Shown here piece by piece: positions 1 to 6,745 of a stretch of 11,046 nt of DNA. The stretch comes from Pseudomonadales bacterium (GTDB taxonomy: Bacteria > Pseudomonadota > Gammaproteobacteria > Pseudomonadales > Azotimanducaceae): assembly GCA_022448765.1 (NCBI GenBank), contig JAKUTI010000075.1, forward strand, positions 1 to 11,046. The letters are read 5' to 3'. A program made the position numbers and the translations under genes. Positions within the stretch are counted from its first letter, which is position 1, and every line of letters begins with the position of its first letter. Under the pieces are notes generated by a model, which saw nothing but the letters and a program-made list of their open reading frames with translations, made no database searches and was not told the DNA's origin.

Positions 1-453
1 ATAAACCCCCTGTTTGAACGCAACGATTTCAGTAACCGGGTACCAGTAACTAACCCAGCGCCATGCATCGAATTCAGGCTTATCGGAACAGTCCATTGAA
101 ATCTCGTTCTCGTCCCCTACCAGCTGAAGTAAATACCACTTCTGCTTTTGCCCGCGAAAGCGCGAATTCGAATTGTGGCGTCGGAACTGTTTAGGTAGTC
201 GATAACGAAGCCAATTTCTCGTTACCGCTAGCACTTTGACTGATGTCGGCAAAAGTCCCACCTCTTCAAACAATTCTCGATATAGAGCTTCTTCGGGTGT
301 TTCGTTCAGCTGCATTCCCCCTTGCGGAAATTGCCATGCATTGTCACCACCAACGCGACGGGCCCAAAGAACATCGCCAAACATGTTGGATATCACGATA
401 CCCACGTTCGGTCGAAACCCTTGTGGATCGAGATTCTCAAGTTCGCCGTGCAT
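1..453 (-). CDS. rppH: RNA pyrophosphohydrolase RppH (Nudix), 3' end cut by window edge
   Basis: RppH removes pyrophosphate from the 5' triphosphate of mRNAs in the cytoplasm, which opens them to RNase E decay. Reading the minus strand gives 151 residues, starting MHGELENLDPQGFRPNVGIV. The Nudix box runs from GGMQLNE to YRELFEEVGL and fits G-x5-E-x7-REUxEExGU. Other RppH hallmarks are WQFPQGG before the box, TRNWLRYRLP after it, GQKQKWYLLQL, and PEFDAWRWVSYWYPV near the edge. E. coli RppH has 176 residues, so only the variable tail of about 20-25 residues is missing. The ATG at 453 is preceded in frame by a TGA four codons upstream, which fixes the start; the ribosome site (AAGA) is weak. The gene is divergent from the DUF255 gene across 135 bp. 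No strong promoter was recognised there. Identification as RppH rather than another Nudix enzyme is firm. Confidence 0.96.
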   Translation of the reverse strand, partial: MHGELENLDPQGFRPNVGIVISNMFGDVLWARRVGGDNAWQFPQGGMQLNETPEEALYRELFEEVGLLPTSVKVLAVTRNWLRYRLPKQFRRHNSNSRFRGQKQKWYLLQLVGDENEISMDCSDKPEFDAWRWVSYWYPVTEIVAFKQGVY

Positions 454-588
454 TCCAAGATTCTTTCACAACCAACTCCCGTGTAGCCACTTACTCATGT
501 TAAGAAGCCCCAGCCTTGAGAACTGGTTTTGCAGCGTGTCCTCAAGATTCAGCGAGGCTATTATTGCGACAATGCATCAAGGTGATGA

Positions 589-2646
589 ATGAACCAGCTC
601 AAGAACGAACCTAGCCTCTATCTCCAACAACACGCTTCGAATCCAGTCCAGTGGCACCCATGGGGAAGCGACGCCCTGGAAGGGGCGCTTGATAAAGATA
701 AGCCCATACTCCTGTCTATCGGCTATTCATCATGTCATTGGTGTCACGTGATGGCGCACGAATCTTTTGAAGACGAGCTCACCGCGTCCGTAATGAATGA
801 AAATTTTGTCAACATAAAGGTCGATCGAGAAGAACGCCCAGATATCGATCAGATATATCAGACAGCTCATCAACTCCTGACCCAACGCAGCGGGGGGTGG
901 CCTCTCACCATGTTTCTCGATCCTAAGACTCACCTGCCATTTTTTGGGGGTACCTATTTCCCTCCGTCTCCACGCTTTAACCTACCCGGATTCAAAGATC
1001 TACTCATGCGAGTGGCCAGCACGTACAGGGAGAATAAATCCGACCTCGCAACTCAACAGGAACAACTACGAAACGCGCTCGCGCAAATGACCCAACAAGG
1101 AGAAGTGCAAGGAATCGACGTCGTTCAATTACTTATCGCCGCACGCGATCAGCTCGCATCTCGCTATGATCAGGCACATGGAGGTTTTGGCACAGCGCCA
1201 AAGTTTCCCATGCCAGCCAATATCGATCGGTTACTGCGTCATTGGTCCTATTCAAGACGTCAAGAACGTATCGACCGAGATTCGTTCAATATGGCACTAA
1301 CCACACTCACGCGGGTTGCCCGCGGTGGCATCTACGATCATGTGGGTGGCGGTTTCTGTCGATACTCGACCGACAACGAGTGGATGATCCCTCACTTCGA
1401 GAAGATGTTATACGACAACGGGACGCTCATGAGCCTCTACGCCGACGCCCTCGGTCTCGGACCCGATCCGCTCTTTGAAAGTGCTCTTAGGGAAACGGCC
1501 GAGTGGATCGTTCGCGACATGCAACACCCACAAGGCGGTTATTTCACATCCCTTGACGCGGACTCAAACGGAGTCGAAGGGAGCTATTACGTATGGCGTC
1601 GAAACGAGATAAAAAACCTTTTGGATGGCGACGAATATCTCATCATCGAGACTTTGTATGGCCTAGATAAACCCCCCAATTTCGAGGGTAAATGGAATTT
1701 TCACCGTCGAGATGCTTGGCATTCTGTTATCGAAAGGCTGGGTTTCGAGGCAGGGGAAGCAAAAGACCTTCTCGAATCTGCCAAAGCGAAACTTCTAGAG
1801 CGTCGATCTAAACGACCGGCGCCAGGACGTGACGAGAAAATCCTCACTTCGTGGAACGGCCTAGCCATCAAGGGGATGGCAAAAGCGGCCATGCGCCTGA
1901 GCGTGGAACCTTGGCTCAATTCGTCGCAACGTGCTGCTGACTTTATCCGCAGCAACTGCTTTGACGGAAATCGACTTTCCGCGGTCTGGAATAACGGAAC
2001 CGTCGGCCACGATGGGTTTCTAGACGACTACGCAAATCTTCTGGACGGTCTTCTGGTGTTACTGGAGGCGCAATGGCGTTCTTGCGACATTGAATTTGCG
2101 CAAACACTCGCTGAGCTTCTATTGGCAAAATTCCTCGACGACGATGGTGGTTTTTTCTTCACGGCTCATGGCCAAGACAAGTTGATCCACCGGCCCAAAC
2201 CTACCGTCGACGACGCGCTCCCGCCTGGGAATGGAACGGCGGCTATTGCATTACTAAAACTGGGGCATTTGCTTAATGAACCTCGCTACGTCGAAGCTGC
2301 CCATGCCACGCTGGATTGGGCCCGCGCTTCGATCGAGCAATACCCTGCCGGGCATTGCACCCTGCTGAGGGGACTTGAGTCTCACCTGTATTCTCCCCAA
2401 CAGATCATGGTGCGTGGACCCCAGGAAGCCATGGTTTCCTGGTTATCCCTCGCGCGTGAAGGCTACACCCCAGATCGCTGTGTTTACGGAATTCCTTACG
2501 ACCAAACCAGCCCCATTCCAAAACAACTTCCTTCTCTAGTTTCAGCCGAAACCCGCAGAGTTGTCACTGCGTACGTCTGCCAGGACCTCTCCTGCAAGCC
2601 GCCCATAACCGATTTCGAAGAATACAAAGACGCGATCAGGAAATAA
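589..2646 (+). CDS. yyaL: DUF255 / YyaL-SPATA20 family thioredoxin-domain protein
   Basis: A 685-residue protein of the widespread YyaL/SPATA20 family (Thioredox_DsbH, PF03190). Residues about 1-165 form the thioredoxin-like DUF255 domain: LYLQQHASNPVQWHPWG at the N-terminus, the CHWCH redox-type motif at 49-53, GGWPLTMFL with the likely cis-proline at 105, and GGTYFPP at about 120. The rest (about 190-680) looks like the alpha/alpha-barrel fold of N-acylglucosamine epimerase-like enzymes, with DGFLDDYANL, DGGFFFT and DDALPPGNGTAAIALL. The biochemical role of the family is unsettled; neither redox nor sugar-modifying activity can be assigned from sequence. There is no signal peptide, so it should be cytoplasmic. 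The start follows AAGGTGATGA at 579-588, a good ribosome site, and matches the family's usual N-terminus and length. It stands alone, divergent from rppH and convergent with gcvH, whose stop lies 29 bp away. The symbol is borrowed from B. subtilis. Confidence 0.93.
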   Translation: MNQLKNEPSLYLQQHASNPVQWHPWGSDALEGALDKDKPILLSIGYSSCHWCHVMAHESFEDELTASVMNENFVNIKVDREERPDIDQIYQTAHQLLTQRSGGWPLTMFLDPKTHLPFFGGTYFPPSPRFNLPGFKDLLMRVASTYRENKSDLATQQEQLRNALAQMTQQGEVQGIDVVQLLIAARDQLASRYDQAHGGFGTAPKFPMPANIDRLLRHWSYSRRQERIDRDSFNMALTTLTRVARGGIYDHVGGGFCRYSTDNEWMIPHFEKMLYDNGTLMSLYADALGLGPDPLFESALRETAEWIVRDMQHPQGGYFTSLDADSNGVEGSYYVWRRNEIKNLLDGDEYLIIETLYGLDKPPNFEGKWNFHRRDAWHSVIERLGFEAGEAKDLLESAKAKLLERRSKRPAPGRDEKILTSWNGLAIKGMAKAAMRLSVEPWLNSSQRAADFIRSNCFDGNRLSAVWNNGTVGHDGFLDDYANLLDGLLVLLEAQWRSCDIEFAQTLAELLLAKFLDDDGGFFFTAHGQDKLIHRPKPTVDDALPPGNGTAAIALLKLGHLLNEPRYVEAAHATLDWARASIEQYPAGHCTLLRGLESHLYSPQQIMVRGPQEAMVSWLSLAREGYTPDRCVYGIPYDQTSPIPKQLPSLVSAETRRVVTAYVCQDLSCKPPITDFEEYKDAIRK

Positions 2647-2675
2647 CTCTTATACAACAGTCTGTTGCCGTCGAA

Positions 2676-3062
2676 TTAATCTGCAACCAGTTCTCTATAG
2701 GCCCCGGCATCCCTTAGATCCTCAAGTTCGCCGACGTCAGAGGGTTCAAGCGCGAAAAACCAGCCATCGCCATAAGCGTCCGCATTAACCGCCTCCGGTG
2801 CATCCTCGAGAGATTGGTTGACGGCGACGACAACACCGCTTACCGGCGCGTATATATCTGAAGCAGCCTTGACCGACTCGACCACTCCAGCTTCAACGGA
2901 CGCTTGCAGCAACTCCCCCATTTGCGGAAGTTCGACGTAGACGATGTCGCCCAACGCGTCCTGAGCAAAATCAGTAATCCCAACGGTGACTTGTCCATTC
3001 TCTTCAAGCCTCGCCCATTCATGGCTTTCGGCGTAGTAGATGCCCTCTGGAGTTTCATTCAT
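2676..3062 (-). CDS. gcvH: Glycine cleavage system H protein
   Basis: GcvH is the small lipoyl carrier that shuttles the aminomethyl group of glycine between the P, T and L proteins of the glycine cleavage complex. The 128-residue product is full length. The lipoylation site is VVESVKAASDIYAPVSG with Lys65 as the acceptor, nearly identical to the E. coli site. Other family marks are ESHEWARLE near the start, VGITDFAQDALGDIVYVELP, and GDGWFFALEPSD near the end. The ATG at 3062 has an AAGGGA element about 13 bp upstream, rather far. The odd point is context: gcvT and gcvP normally flank gcvH, yet upstream is a 238 bp gap and then a ubiquinone hydroxylase gene, and downstream is the convergent DUF255 gene. 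In the 3063-3300 gap I found no gcvT remnant, no recognisable glycine riboswitch and only weak promoter-like hexamers. Confidence 0.97.
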   Translation of the reverse strand: MNETPEGIYYAESHEWARLEENGQVTVGITDFAQDALGDIVYVELPQMGELLQASVEAGVVESVKAASDIYAPVSGVVVAVNQSLEDAPEAVNADAYGDGWFFALEPSDVGELEDLRDAGAYRELVAD

Positions 3063-3300
3063 CGCTTGGATCTTTCCCTTGGTGGAAGGTCGGTCATTAT
3101 CTGGACTACCTCAGCGGTTGCTTATCTAGACTCCTGAAATACCAGTAATTCCTCGACACCGCAAAACTTAGCCCTCGTGACCATCCGCGGGTCATCTACC
3201 GCTGTTATCTATTTTTTTGAAGTTGCTCGCCAAAATACACCGGCGGATTCAAGATCGTTCTTTCCGACAAATCAAACGATGACGAGTGTGGCTCTATCAC

Positions 3301-4473
3301 TCAATATAGGTTTGCAAGCGGTCCTACTCCCATGGCTTCCCGCATTAATTGGTATTTGATAGTTGGCACGTTATTGAGTGTCCGGACGCCAAGATTACGT
3401 ACCCATCTCCCGTACGGTCCAGAAGCACCGTACGTTCGGTCAAAGAAATCCATCAGCCCCAACATCATCCGTCCGCGAGCACGGCGCTTTATTGCAAATT
3501 GACGCCATACACCGTTCGCGCCCAGGTCACCATTGAGATGACCGACAACCGCTTCGATACCTCGAACATCCTCCAACCCTAAATTAACGCCCTGACCCGC
3601 AAGTGGGTGTATCGTCCGTGCCGCGTCGCCGATCACGACAACGCGTGGCATTGGATTAAAGTCGGAAACGAGGGATTGCCCGATAGGGAAACTGACTCGT
3701 TCTTCAACTTCCCTGATTTCGCCAAGTGCGGACTCGGAAGCGTGCATTAAGGCTGCCGCAAAACCACCGCCATCTAGCGCCATGACCTGAGCATGGCGCT
3801 CAGCCGGTAGGCTCCAAACAACCGAAATGCGTCGCTCTTCTGGCAGCGGTAGCAATGCCAATATTCCGTCTCCAAAATGTTGCAAGGCACAACCATTGTG
3901 TGGCCTGTGGGTCGAAACGACCGTTCCAATAGCCCTCGACTTGCTTTCATAATCCCGAACTGAAATCCCCAGTCGTTGGAGCGTCGCAGACCGTCGACCC
4001 TCAGCGACCACAAGGCACGCCGCAGACACAACATTCTTATCGATGACCAACTCAACGCGATCTCGAAAGTGCTCAACGGCATCGACGGTGCTTGGCGCTC
4101 TCAGCGCTACCCGATCAGTCAAAATTGTCCACAACCGCTCGACTAAAACGTTAGATTCCACGACTTCTGCCAAGGTCTCAGCACCAATTTCGTTGGCATC
4201 AAAATCTATCGTCGCAGTGCCTTCAGACTCCCAAACAACAATCCGATTGATAGGCGCTCGACGAACATCTTCCAGTGCACCCAAACTTTGCAGAAGACTG
4301 ATTGATCCGGGTGAAAGTGCAACCGTTCGTACGTCAAATCCATCTCGGCAAGCCGTTCGCTCTGGAACTTTCGAATCAACCACCAGAACGCGTTGTCCAC
4401 CTCGAGCCAAGCAGAGCGCAGCACTCGCGCCAACAATCCCTCCGCCGGTAACGATGACATCAAAATCCAACAT
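3301..4473 (-). CDS. UbiH/UbiI/COQ6-family FAD-dependent monooxygenase (ubiquinone ring hydroxylase)
   Basis: A 390-residue flavoprotein hydroxylase of the family that adds hydroxyl groups to the polyprenyl-phenol ring during aerobic ubiquinone synthesis. Residues 10-15 (GGGIVG) are the N-terminal dinucleotide fold for FAD. FDVRTVALSPGS at 46-57 is the conserved Arg-containing loop. VVAEGRRS at 155-162 is the DG motif, and GDAARTIHPLAGQGVNLGL at 282-300 is the GD motif binding the FAD ribityl chain. The C-terminal LMREAMG is typical of the group. Two departures are visible: Glu158 where the DG motif usually has Asp, and Arg286 where UbiI-like proteins usually have His. The family has several members per genome (ubiH, ubiI, ubiF, ubiM) and sequence alone does not tell me which ring position is used. 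In E. coli ubiI sits next to the gcv operon, and gcvH lies just downstream here, which mildly favours UbiI. The ATG at 4473 has a poor ribosome site. Confidence 0.9.
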   Translation of the reverse strand: MLDFDVIVTGGGIVGASAALCLARGGQRVLVVDSKVPERTACRDGFDVRTVALSPGSISLLQSLGALEDVRRAPINRIVVWESEGTATIDFDANEIGAETLAEVVESNVLVERLWTILTDRVALRAPSTVDAVEHFRDRVELVIDKNVVSAACLVVAEGRRSATLQRLGISVRDYESKSRAIGTVVSTHRPHNGCALQHFGDGILALLPLPEERRISVVWSLPAERHAQVMALDGGGFAAALMHASESALGEIREVEERVSFPIGQSLVSDFNPMPRVVVIGDAARTIHPLAGQGVNLGLEDVRGIEAVVGHLNGDLGANGVWRQFAIKRRARGRMMLGLMDFFDRTYGASGPYGRWVRNLGVRTLNNVPTIKYQLMREAMGVGPLANLY

Positions 4474-4772
4474 TTAAATACAAACCTAACCCCATCTTCA
4501 TCGGTGGCAATCTTGAGTTCGTACGATTACTGCCGAAAAATCCATAGGGTAACCCTGTGTGTTATCCAAAGACTGTATTCCGTCCGGACAAACGACCTCG
4601 CAAATCATGTCACACAGCTCTATGTCCGGAATCGTTTTGGCCATATGGATATTAATTATTTGGTGATAGCGCAAAACTGGCACTACGCTTACCGCGACAA
4701 ATTAACGCACTTCACAACCTACAAGATTCGAGAGACACTACCGCATTAGGGGCGCGATCCCCAAGGAAACTC
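4474..4772. promoter_or_regulatory. Divergent control region between the ubiquinone hydroxylase gene and the zapA operon
   Basis: These 299 bp separate two gene sets transcribed outward, so promoters for both should lie here. No hexamer pair close to sigma70 consensus with proper spacing stands out on either strand; the AT-rich stretch around 4641-4660 is the most promoter-like part. GTCCGGA occurs at 4582-4588, where it extends to the perfect palindrome GTCCGGAC (4582-4589), and again at 4624-4630, exactly 42 bp apart. In E. coli the corresponding position holds ygfB, pepP and ubiH; I see no remains of them. The ribosome site of the downstream gene, AAGGAA, is at 4763-4768. Function as a regulatory region is inferred from position only. 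Confidence 0.5.
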
Positions 4773-4976
4773 ATGGCTATTAATGATCTCGAAGCTCTAG
4801 AAGATAAGGTCGATGAGCTAATCGCCTTGTGTGAAGTGTTGGTCGAAGAAAATCAGGTTCTTAAGAGCAACCAACAGAGCTGGACAAACGAACGTGCCAA
4901 GCTCGTCGAAAAGAACGAGTCCGCAAAGGCTCGTGTTGAATCAATGATCGCGCGTCTCAAGGCGCTTGATAAATGA
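4773..4976 (+). CDS. Small coiled-coil protein of the TIGR02449 type, upstream of zapA
   Basis: A 67-residue, strongly charged protein that should be almost entirely alpha-helical. Leu, Ile and Val recur at heptad spacing from LEALEDKVDELIALCEVLVEE through MIARLKALDK, as in a coiled coil similar in size and style to ZapB and SlyX. There is no signal peptide or membrane segment, so it is cytoplasmic. Genes like this (TIGR02449, function unknown) regularly precede zapA in gammaproteobacteria. The start is supported by AAGGAA at 4763-4768, four bases before the ATG. Its TGA overlaps the zapA ATG (ATGA at 4973-4976), so the two are almost certainly co-transcribed and translationally coupled. A role in division, perhaps as a partner of ZapA, is a reasonable inference from this linkage but nothing in the sequence proves it. 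Confidence 0.88.
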   Translation: MAINDLEALEDKVDELIALCEVLVEENQVLKSNQQSWTNERAKLVEKNESAKARVESMIARLKALDK

Positions 4977-5290
4977 GCAAAACGCAATCCACAACGGTGA
5001 AAGTGAAAATTCTAGATCGAGAATTTCAAGTTGCCTGCCCAGAAGATGAGGTCGACGAATTGAACGCCTCGGCGGAGGAACTAGACAGGCGAATGCGGAC
5101 TACCCAGACGTCGGCAAACATTGTCGGTCTCGAACGAATAGCCGTCATGACAGCCCTCAACATTACGCATGAATATCTGGGAATCAAAGGGAAGAGCCAA
5201 GAGGTCGAGAGTCTCGCCGGTGGAAAGCTAGTAGAACTAACGAAACGTCTAGCCAAGGTGATTGAGACCCAAAAGAAACGTACGTTGTAG
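4973..5290 (+). CDS. zapA: Cell division protein ZapA
   Basis: ZapA binds FtsZ in the cytoplasm and promotes bundling of its filaments in the Z ring. The 105-residue product has the family layout: an N-terminal beta region (VKVKILDREFQVACPEDE), a short helix (LNASAEELDRRMRTT), then the signature VGLERIAVMTALNITHEYL, followed by a long helix through which ZapA forms dimers and tetramers. Length matches E. coli ZapA (109 residues). The start overlaps the stop of the preceding coiled-coil gene by ATGA; AAGGCGC about nine bases upstream can serve as ribosome site. A probable terminator follows at 5305, then 6S RNA and ygfA, the order conserved across many gammaproteobacteria. Confidence 0.96.
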   Translation: MSKTQSTTVKVKILDREFQVACPEDEVDELNASAEELDRRMRTTQTSANIVGLERIAVMTALNITHEYLGIKGKSQEVESLAGGKLVELTKRLAKVIETQKKRTL

Positions 5291-5304
5291 AGGCTGTCTA
5301 ACCG

Positions 5305-5331
5305 CGTGCGGGCGTTCCGCCACGTTGTTTG
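5305..5331 (+). terminator. Probable Rho-independent terminator of the zapA operon
   Basis: CGTGCGG at 5305-5311 pairs with CCGCCACG at 5317-5324 around a five-base loop, giving seven base pairs with one bulged C at 5320. A T-rich tail, TTGTTTGT, follows directly at 5325-5332. It lies 15 bases after the zapA stop and before the 6S RNA promoter, where a terminator is expected. The bulge and the interrupted T-run make it moderate rather than strong. Confidence 0.5.
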
Positions 5332-5370
5332 TCCGTAATAAACACGACCCCTAGATCCAGAAATTTTCGC

Positions 5371-5376
5371 TATACT
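5371..5376 (+). promoter_or_regulatory. Likely -10 box of the 6S RNA promoter
   Basis: TATACT, five of six consensus bases, ends five bases before the first base of the 6S RNA closing stem at 5381, which fits initiation at about 5381-5383. The bases after it (GACCGCGC) form a GC-rich discriminator. No good -35 hexamer sits 16-18 bp upstream, so the upstream half is unassigned. Confidence 0.5.
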
Positions 5377-5380
5377 GACC

Positions 5381-5571
5381 GCGCTTCCTGGAATGTACGC
5401 CAGTTGGTGTCGTCCTTGAGCCGTTATAAAAAACTAGGTGATTCTGCGTCGGCATCGGTGTGCACACCCAACGCATTCGCTGCGGGTAGCCTTAGATGCC
5501 GCCCGAGTCACCGCCTTGAACCAAGAGCGGTTCAGGGCCAACCAAACAGCGGCATTCCGGTGGCGAAGCGC
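5381..5571 (+). ncRNA. ssrS: 6S RNA
   Basis: 6S RNA mimics an open promoter and sequesters sigma70-RNA polymerase holoenzyme in stationary phase. The identity rests on position between zapA and ygfA plus sequence and pairing. CCTTGAGCCG at 5414-5423 parallels CCCTGAGCCG in E. coli. The late hairpin GCCTTGAACC (5513-5522) with GGTTCAGGGC (5529-5538), loop AAGAGC, parallels the E. coli CCTTGAACC hairpin. ACAGCGGCATTCCGG near the 3' end parallels the E. coli 3' strand. The closing stem is long: 5381-5387 pairs with 5565-5571 (GCGCTTC/GAAGCGC), and 5388-5396 pairs with 5552-5560, with TGGC (5561-5564) bulged. Between the stems lies a large internal region as expected for the open bubble. A T7 run at 5577-5583 follows. 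Exact ends are estimated; mature ends may be nearer 5388 and 5560. Confidence 0.92.
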
Positions 5572-5611
5572 ACTCGTTTTTTTCCAGTACGTTTGCGCTA
5601 AAGGGCCGAGA

Positions 5612-6163
5612 ATGTCCGGAAATATTAGACAACGTTTTCGTGAAGCTCGAAGAACCCTGTCGGAAAAAATCCAACGTGAACACGCGAATGCAGTAAAGGA
5701 GGCACTAGACGCTTGGCCTCAAGTACGAGAAATAACGGCTATCGGGTGTTACTTGGCTAGCGACGGCGAAGTCGATCTCGGTCCGAGCATTGAACGTTTT
5801 TGGGAACGAGAAATTAGAACAGCAGTACCTATTGTTCACGCAAACTCAATGTCGTTTTGTACGTATACAAGGGAAACGGATACGGTTGTAAGTGAATGGG
5901 GAATTCGTGAACCCATCAGACCGTCTCGAATGGACGTAAATGACCTCGATATCGTTCTCGTCCCTTTGGTTGCTTTTACAAACTTAGGCCAGCGTCTCGG
6001 ACGAGGACGGGGGTTTTACGATCGTACGTTCGCGTCCTCACCAGGACCGATACTTATCGGTGTCGCCCACGAAATACAGAGGGCTAGACTCCTCAACACT
6101 GATGAGTCAGATGTCCGCTTGAATGGCATTGTCAGTGAGAAAGGTTTGATCATGGTGACCTAG
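5612..6163 (+). CDS. ygfA: 5-formyltetrahydrofolate cyclo-ligase (methenyl-THF synthetase)
   Basis: This cytoplasmic enzyme uses ATP to convert 5-formyltetrahydrofolate to 5,10-methenyltetrahydrofolate, returning stored folate to the one-carbon pool. From the ATG at 5612 the product has 183 residues, matching E. coli YgfA (182). Family marks are a basic N-terminal helix (RQRFREARRTL), IGCYLASDGEVDL at 44-56, WGIREP at 96-101, DIVLVPLVAF at 113-122 and the ATP-binding loop LGRGRGFYDR at 129-138. In that loop Arg133 replaces the middle glycine of the commoner GGGxYDR form. The start is chosen because AAGGG lies at 5601-5605, six bases upstream, and because upstream extension of the frame (to 5438) would run through 6S RNA and has no family similarity. 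In E. coli ygfA is co-transcribed with 6S RNA; the same is likely here, subject to the T-run at 5577. def follows 15 bp downstream. Confidence 0.93.
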   Translation: MSGNIRQRFREARRTLSEKIQREHANAVKEALDAWPQVREITAIGCYLASDGEVDLGPSIERFWEREIRTAVPIVHANSMSFCTYTRETDTVVSEWGIREPIRPSRMDVNDLDIVLVPLVAFTNLGQRLGRGRGFYDRTFASSPGPILIGVAHEIQRARLLNTDESDVRLNGIVSEKGLIMVT

Positions 6164-6174
6164 TTATACTAGGT
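6158..6174 (+). promoter_or_regulatory. Hairpin at the ygfA-def junction covering stop and ribosome site
   Basis: ACCTAGT at 6158-6164 and ACTAGGT at 6168-6174 are perfect inverted repeats with a three-base loop (TAT). The 5' arm contains the ygfA stop TAG (6161-6163); the 3' arm contains the AGG core (6171-6173) of the def Shine-Dalgarno element. The sequence shows the pairing; that it masks the def ribosome site until ribosomes arrive at the ygfA stop is my inference. Confidence 0.4.
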
Positions 6175-6178
6175 GGTT

Positions 6179-6721
6179 ATGGCAGTACGTCGCATAATCC
6201 GTATGGGCCACCCCACGCTGCGCCGGGAGGCTCAGCCTGTTGCTGAAACAGCGATTGGCGGTAACGCTTTTTCAAATCTGATCAACGACATGCGAGATAC
6301 ACTGCGAGATTACGGTGGGATCGGTTTAGCAGCGCCCCAAATCGACGAGTCCGTTCAACTCGTAATTATCGATTTGCCCGGGGGACAGAGTCGTTACGGG
6401 GACCTCGAGGCTTTGCCTCTGTCCATTTATATCAATCCCGTTGTGACCTCGTTAAACACGGAAACCGCTGGTTATTGGGAAGGGTGTCTATCCGTCCCTG
6501 GACTTCGGGGGTTTGTCGAAAGACCTCAGCACATAAGACTGACTTATACCAACGAGAACGGGACTCGATTGGAGCGTGAATTCTCAGATTTTCACGCTAC
6601 CGTGATACAACACGAGATCGATCATCTCATGGGAACACTCTATATTGATCACATCCAGGACCCGTCTTTGCTCGCTTTCGAAGAAGAATACCTTCGTTAC
6701 CTGGTACCGGCTGAAGAATAG
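6179..6721 (+). CDS. def: Peptide deformylase
   Basis: Peptide deformylase removes the formyl group from the N-terminal methionine of nascent proteins at the ribosome, using a bound ferrous or other metal ion. From the ATG at 6179 the product has 180 residues. All three motifs are intact: GGIGLAAPQ at 46-54, EGCLSVPG at 101-108 with metal ligand Cys103, and QHEIDHLMG at 144-152 with ligands His145 and His149 and catalytic Glu146. AGGTGG at 6171-6176 places the ATG at 6179 about five bases after the AGG core; an in-frame GTG at 6173 would add two residues but has no ribosome site. Usually def pairs with fmt; here it follows ygfA, and both concern formyl-folate and formyl-methionine chemistry. 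The C-terminus runs directly into a convergent broken dehydrogenase gene with no clear terminator. Confidence 0.96.
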   Translation: MAVRRIIRMGHPTLRREAQPVAETAIGGNAFSNLINDMRDTLRDYGGIGLAAPQIDESVQLVIIDLPGGQSRYGDLEALPLSIYINPVVTSLNTETAGYWEGCLSVPGLRGFVERPQHIRLTYTNENGTRLEREFSDFHATVIQHEIDHLMGTLYIDHIQDPSLLAFEEEYLRYLVPAEE

Positions 6722-6745
6722 GCCAGCCAGGCATCTCAATAGGTC

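Noticed and set aside
236..592. Plus-strand open frames across the rppH region.
   Set aside because: They are shadows of rppH, whose minus-strand reading has the full Nudix signature.
2655..2667. Palindrome CAACAGTCTGTTG between the convergent DUF255 and gcvH genes, considered as a two-way terminator.
   Set aside because: The stem is only five to six pairs and no T-run follows on either strand.
3063..3300. Possible glycine riboswitch upstream of gcvH.
   Set aside because: I could not find the conserved aptamer core or tandem architecture; only short unrelated repeats are seen.
4498..4683. 61-codon open frame on the minus strand (GTG start) in the divergent region, with four cysteines.
   Set aside because: No ribosome site, no recognisable family, and it lies in the expected promoter region; probably chance. 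Conservation in relatives would change this view.
5329..5601. 90-codon open frame on the plus strand between zapA and ygfA.
   Set aside because: It overlaps the 6S RNA promoter and most of the 6S RNA; its composition looks random.
5438..5611. Upstream extension of the folate cyclo-ligase frame by 58 codons.
   Set aside because: It runs through 6S RNA, has no family similarity and no ribosome site, whereas the ATG at 5612 has both a good site and the expected protein length.
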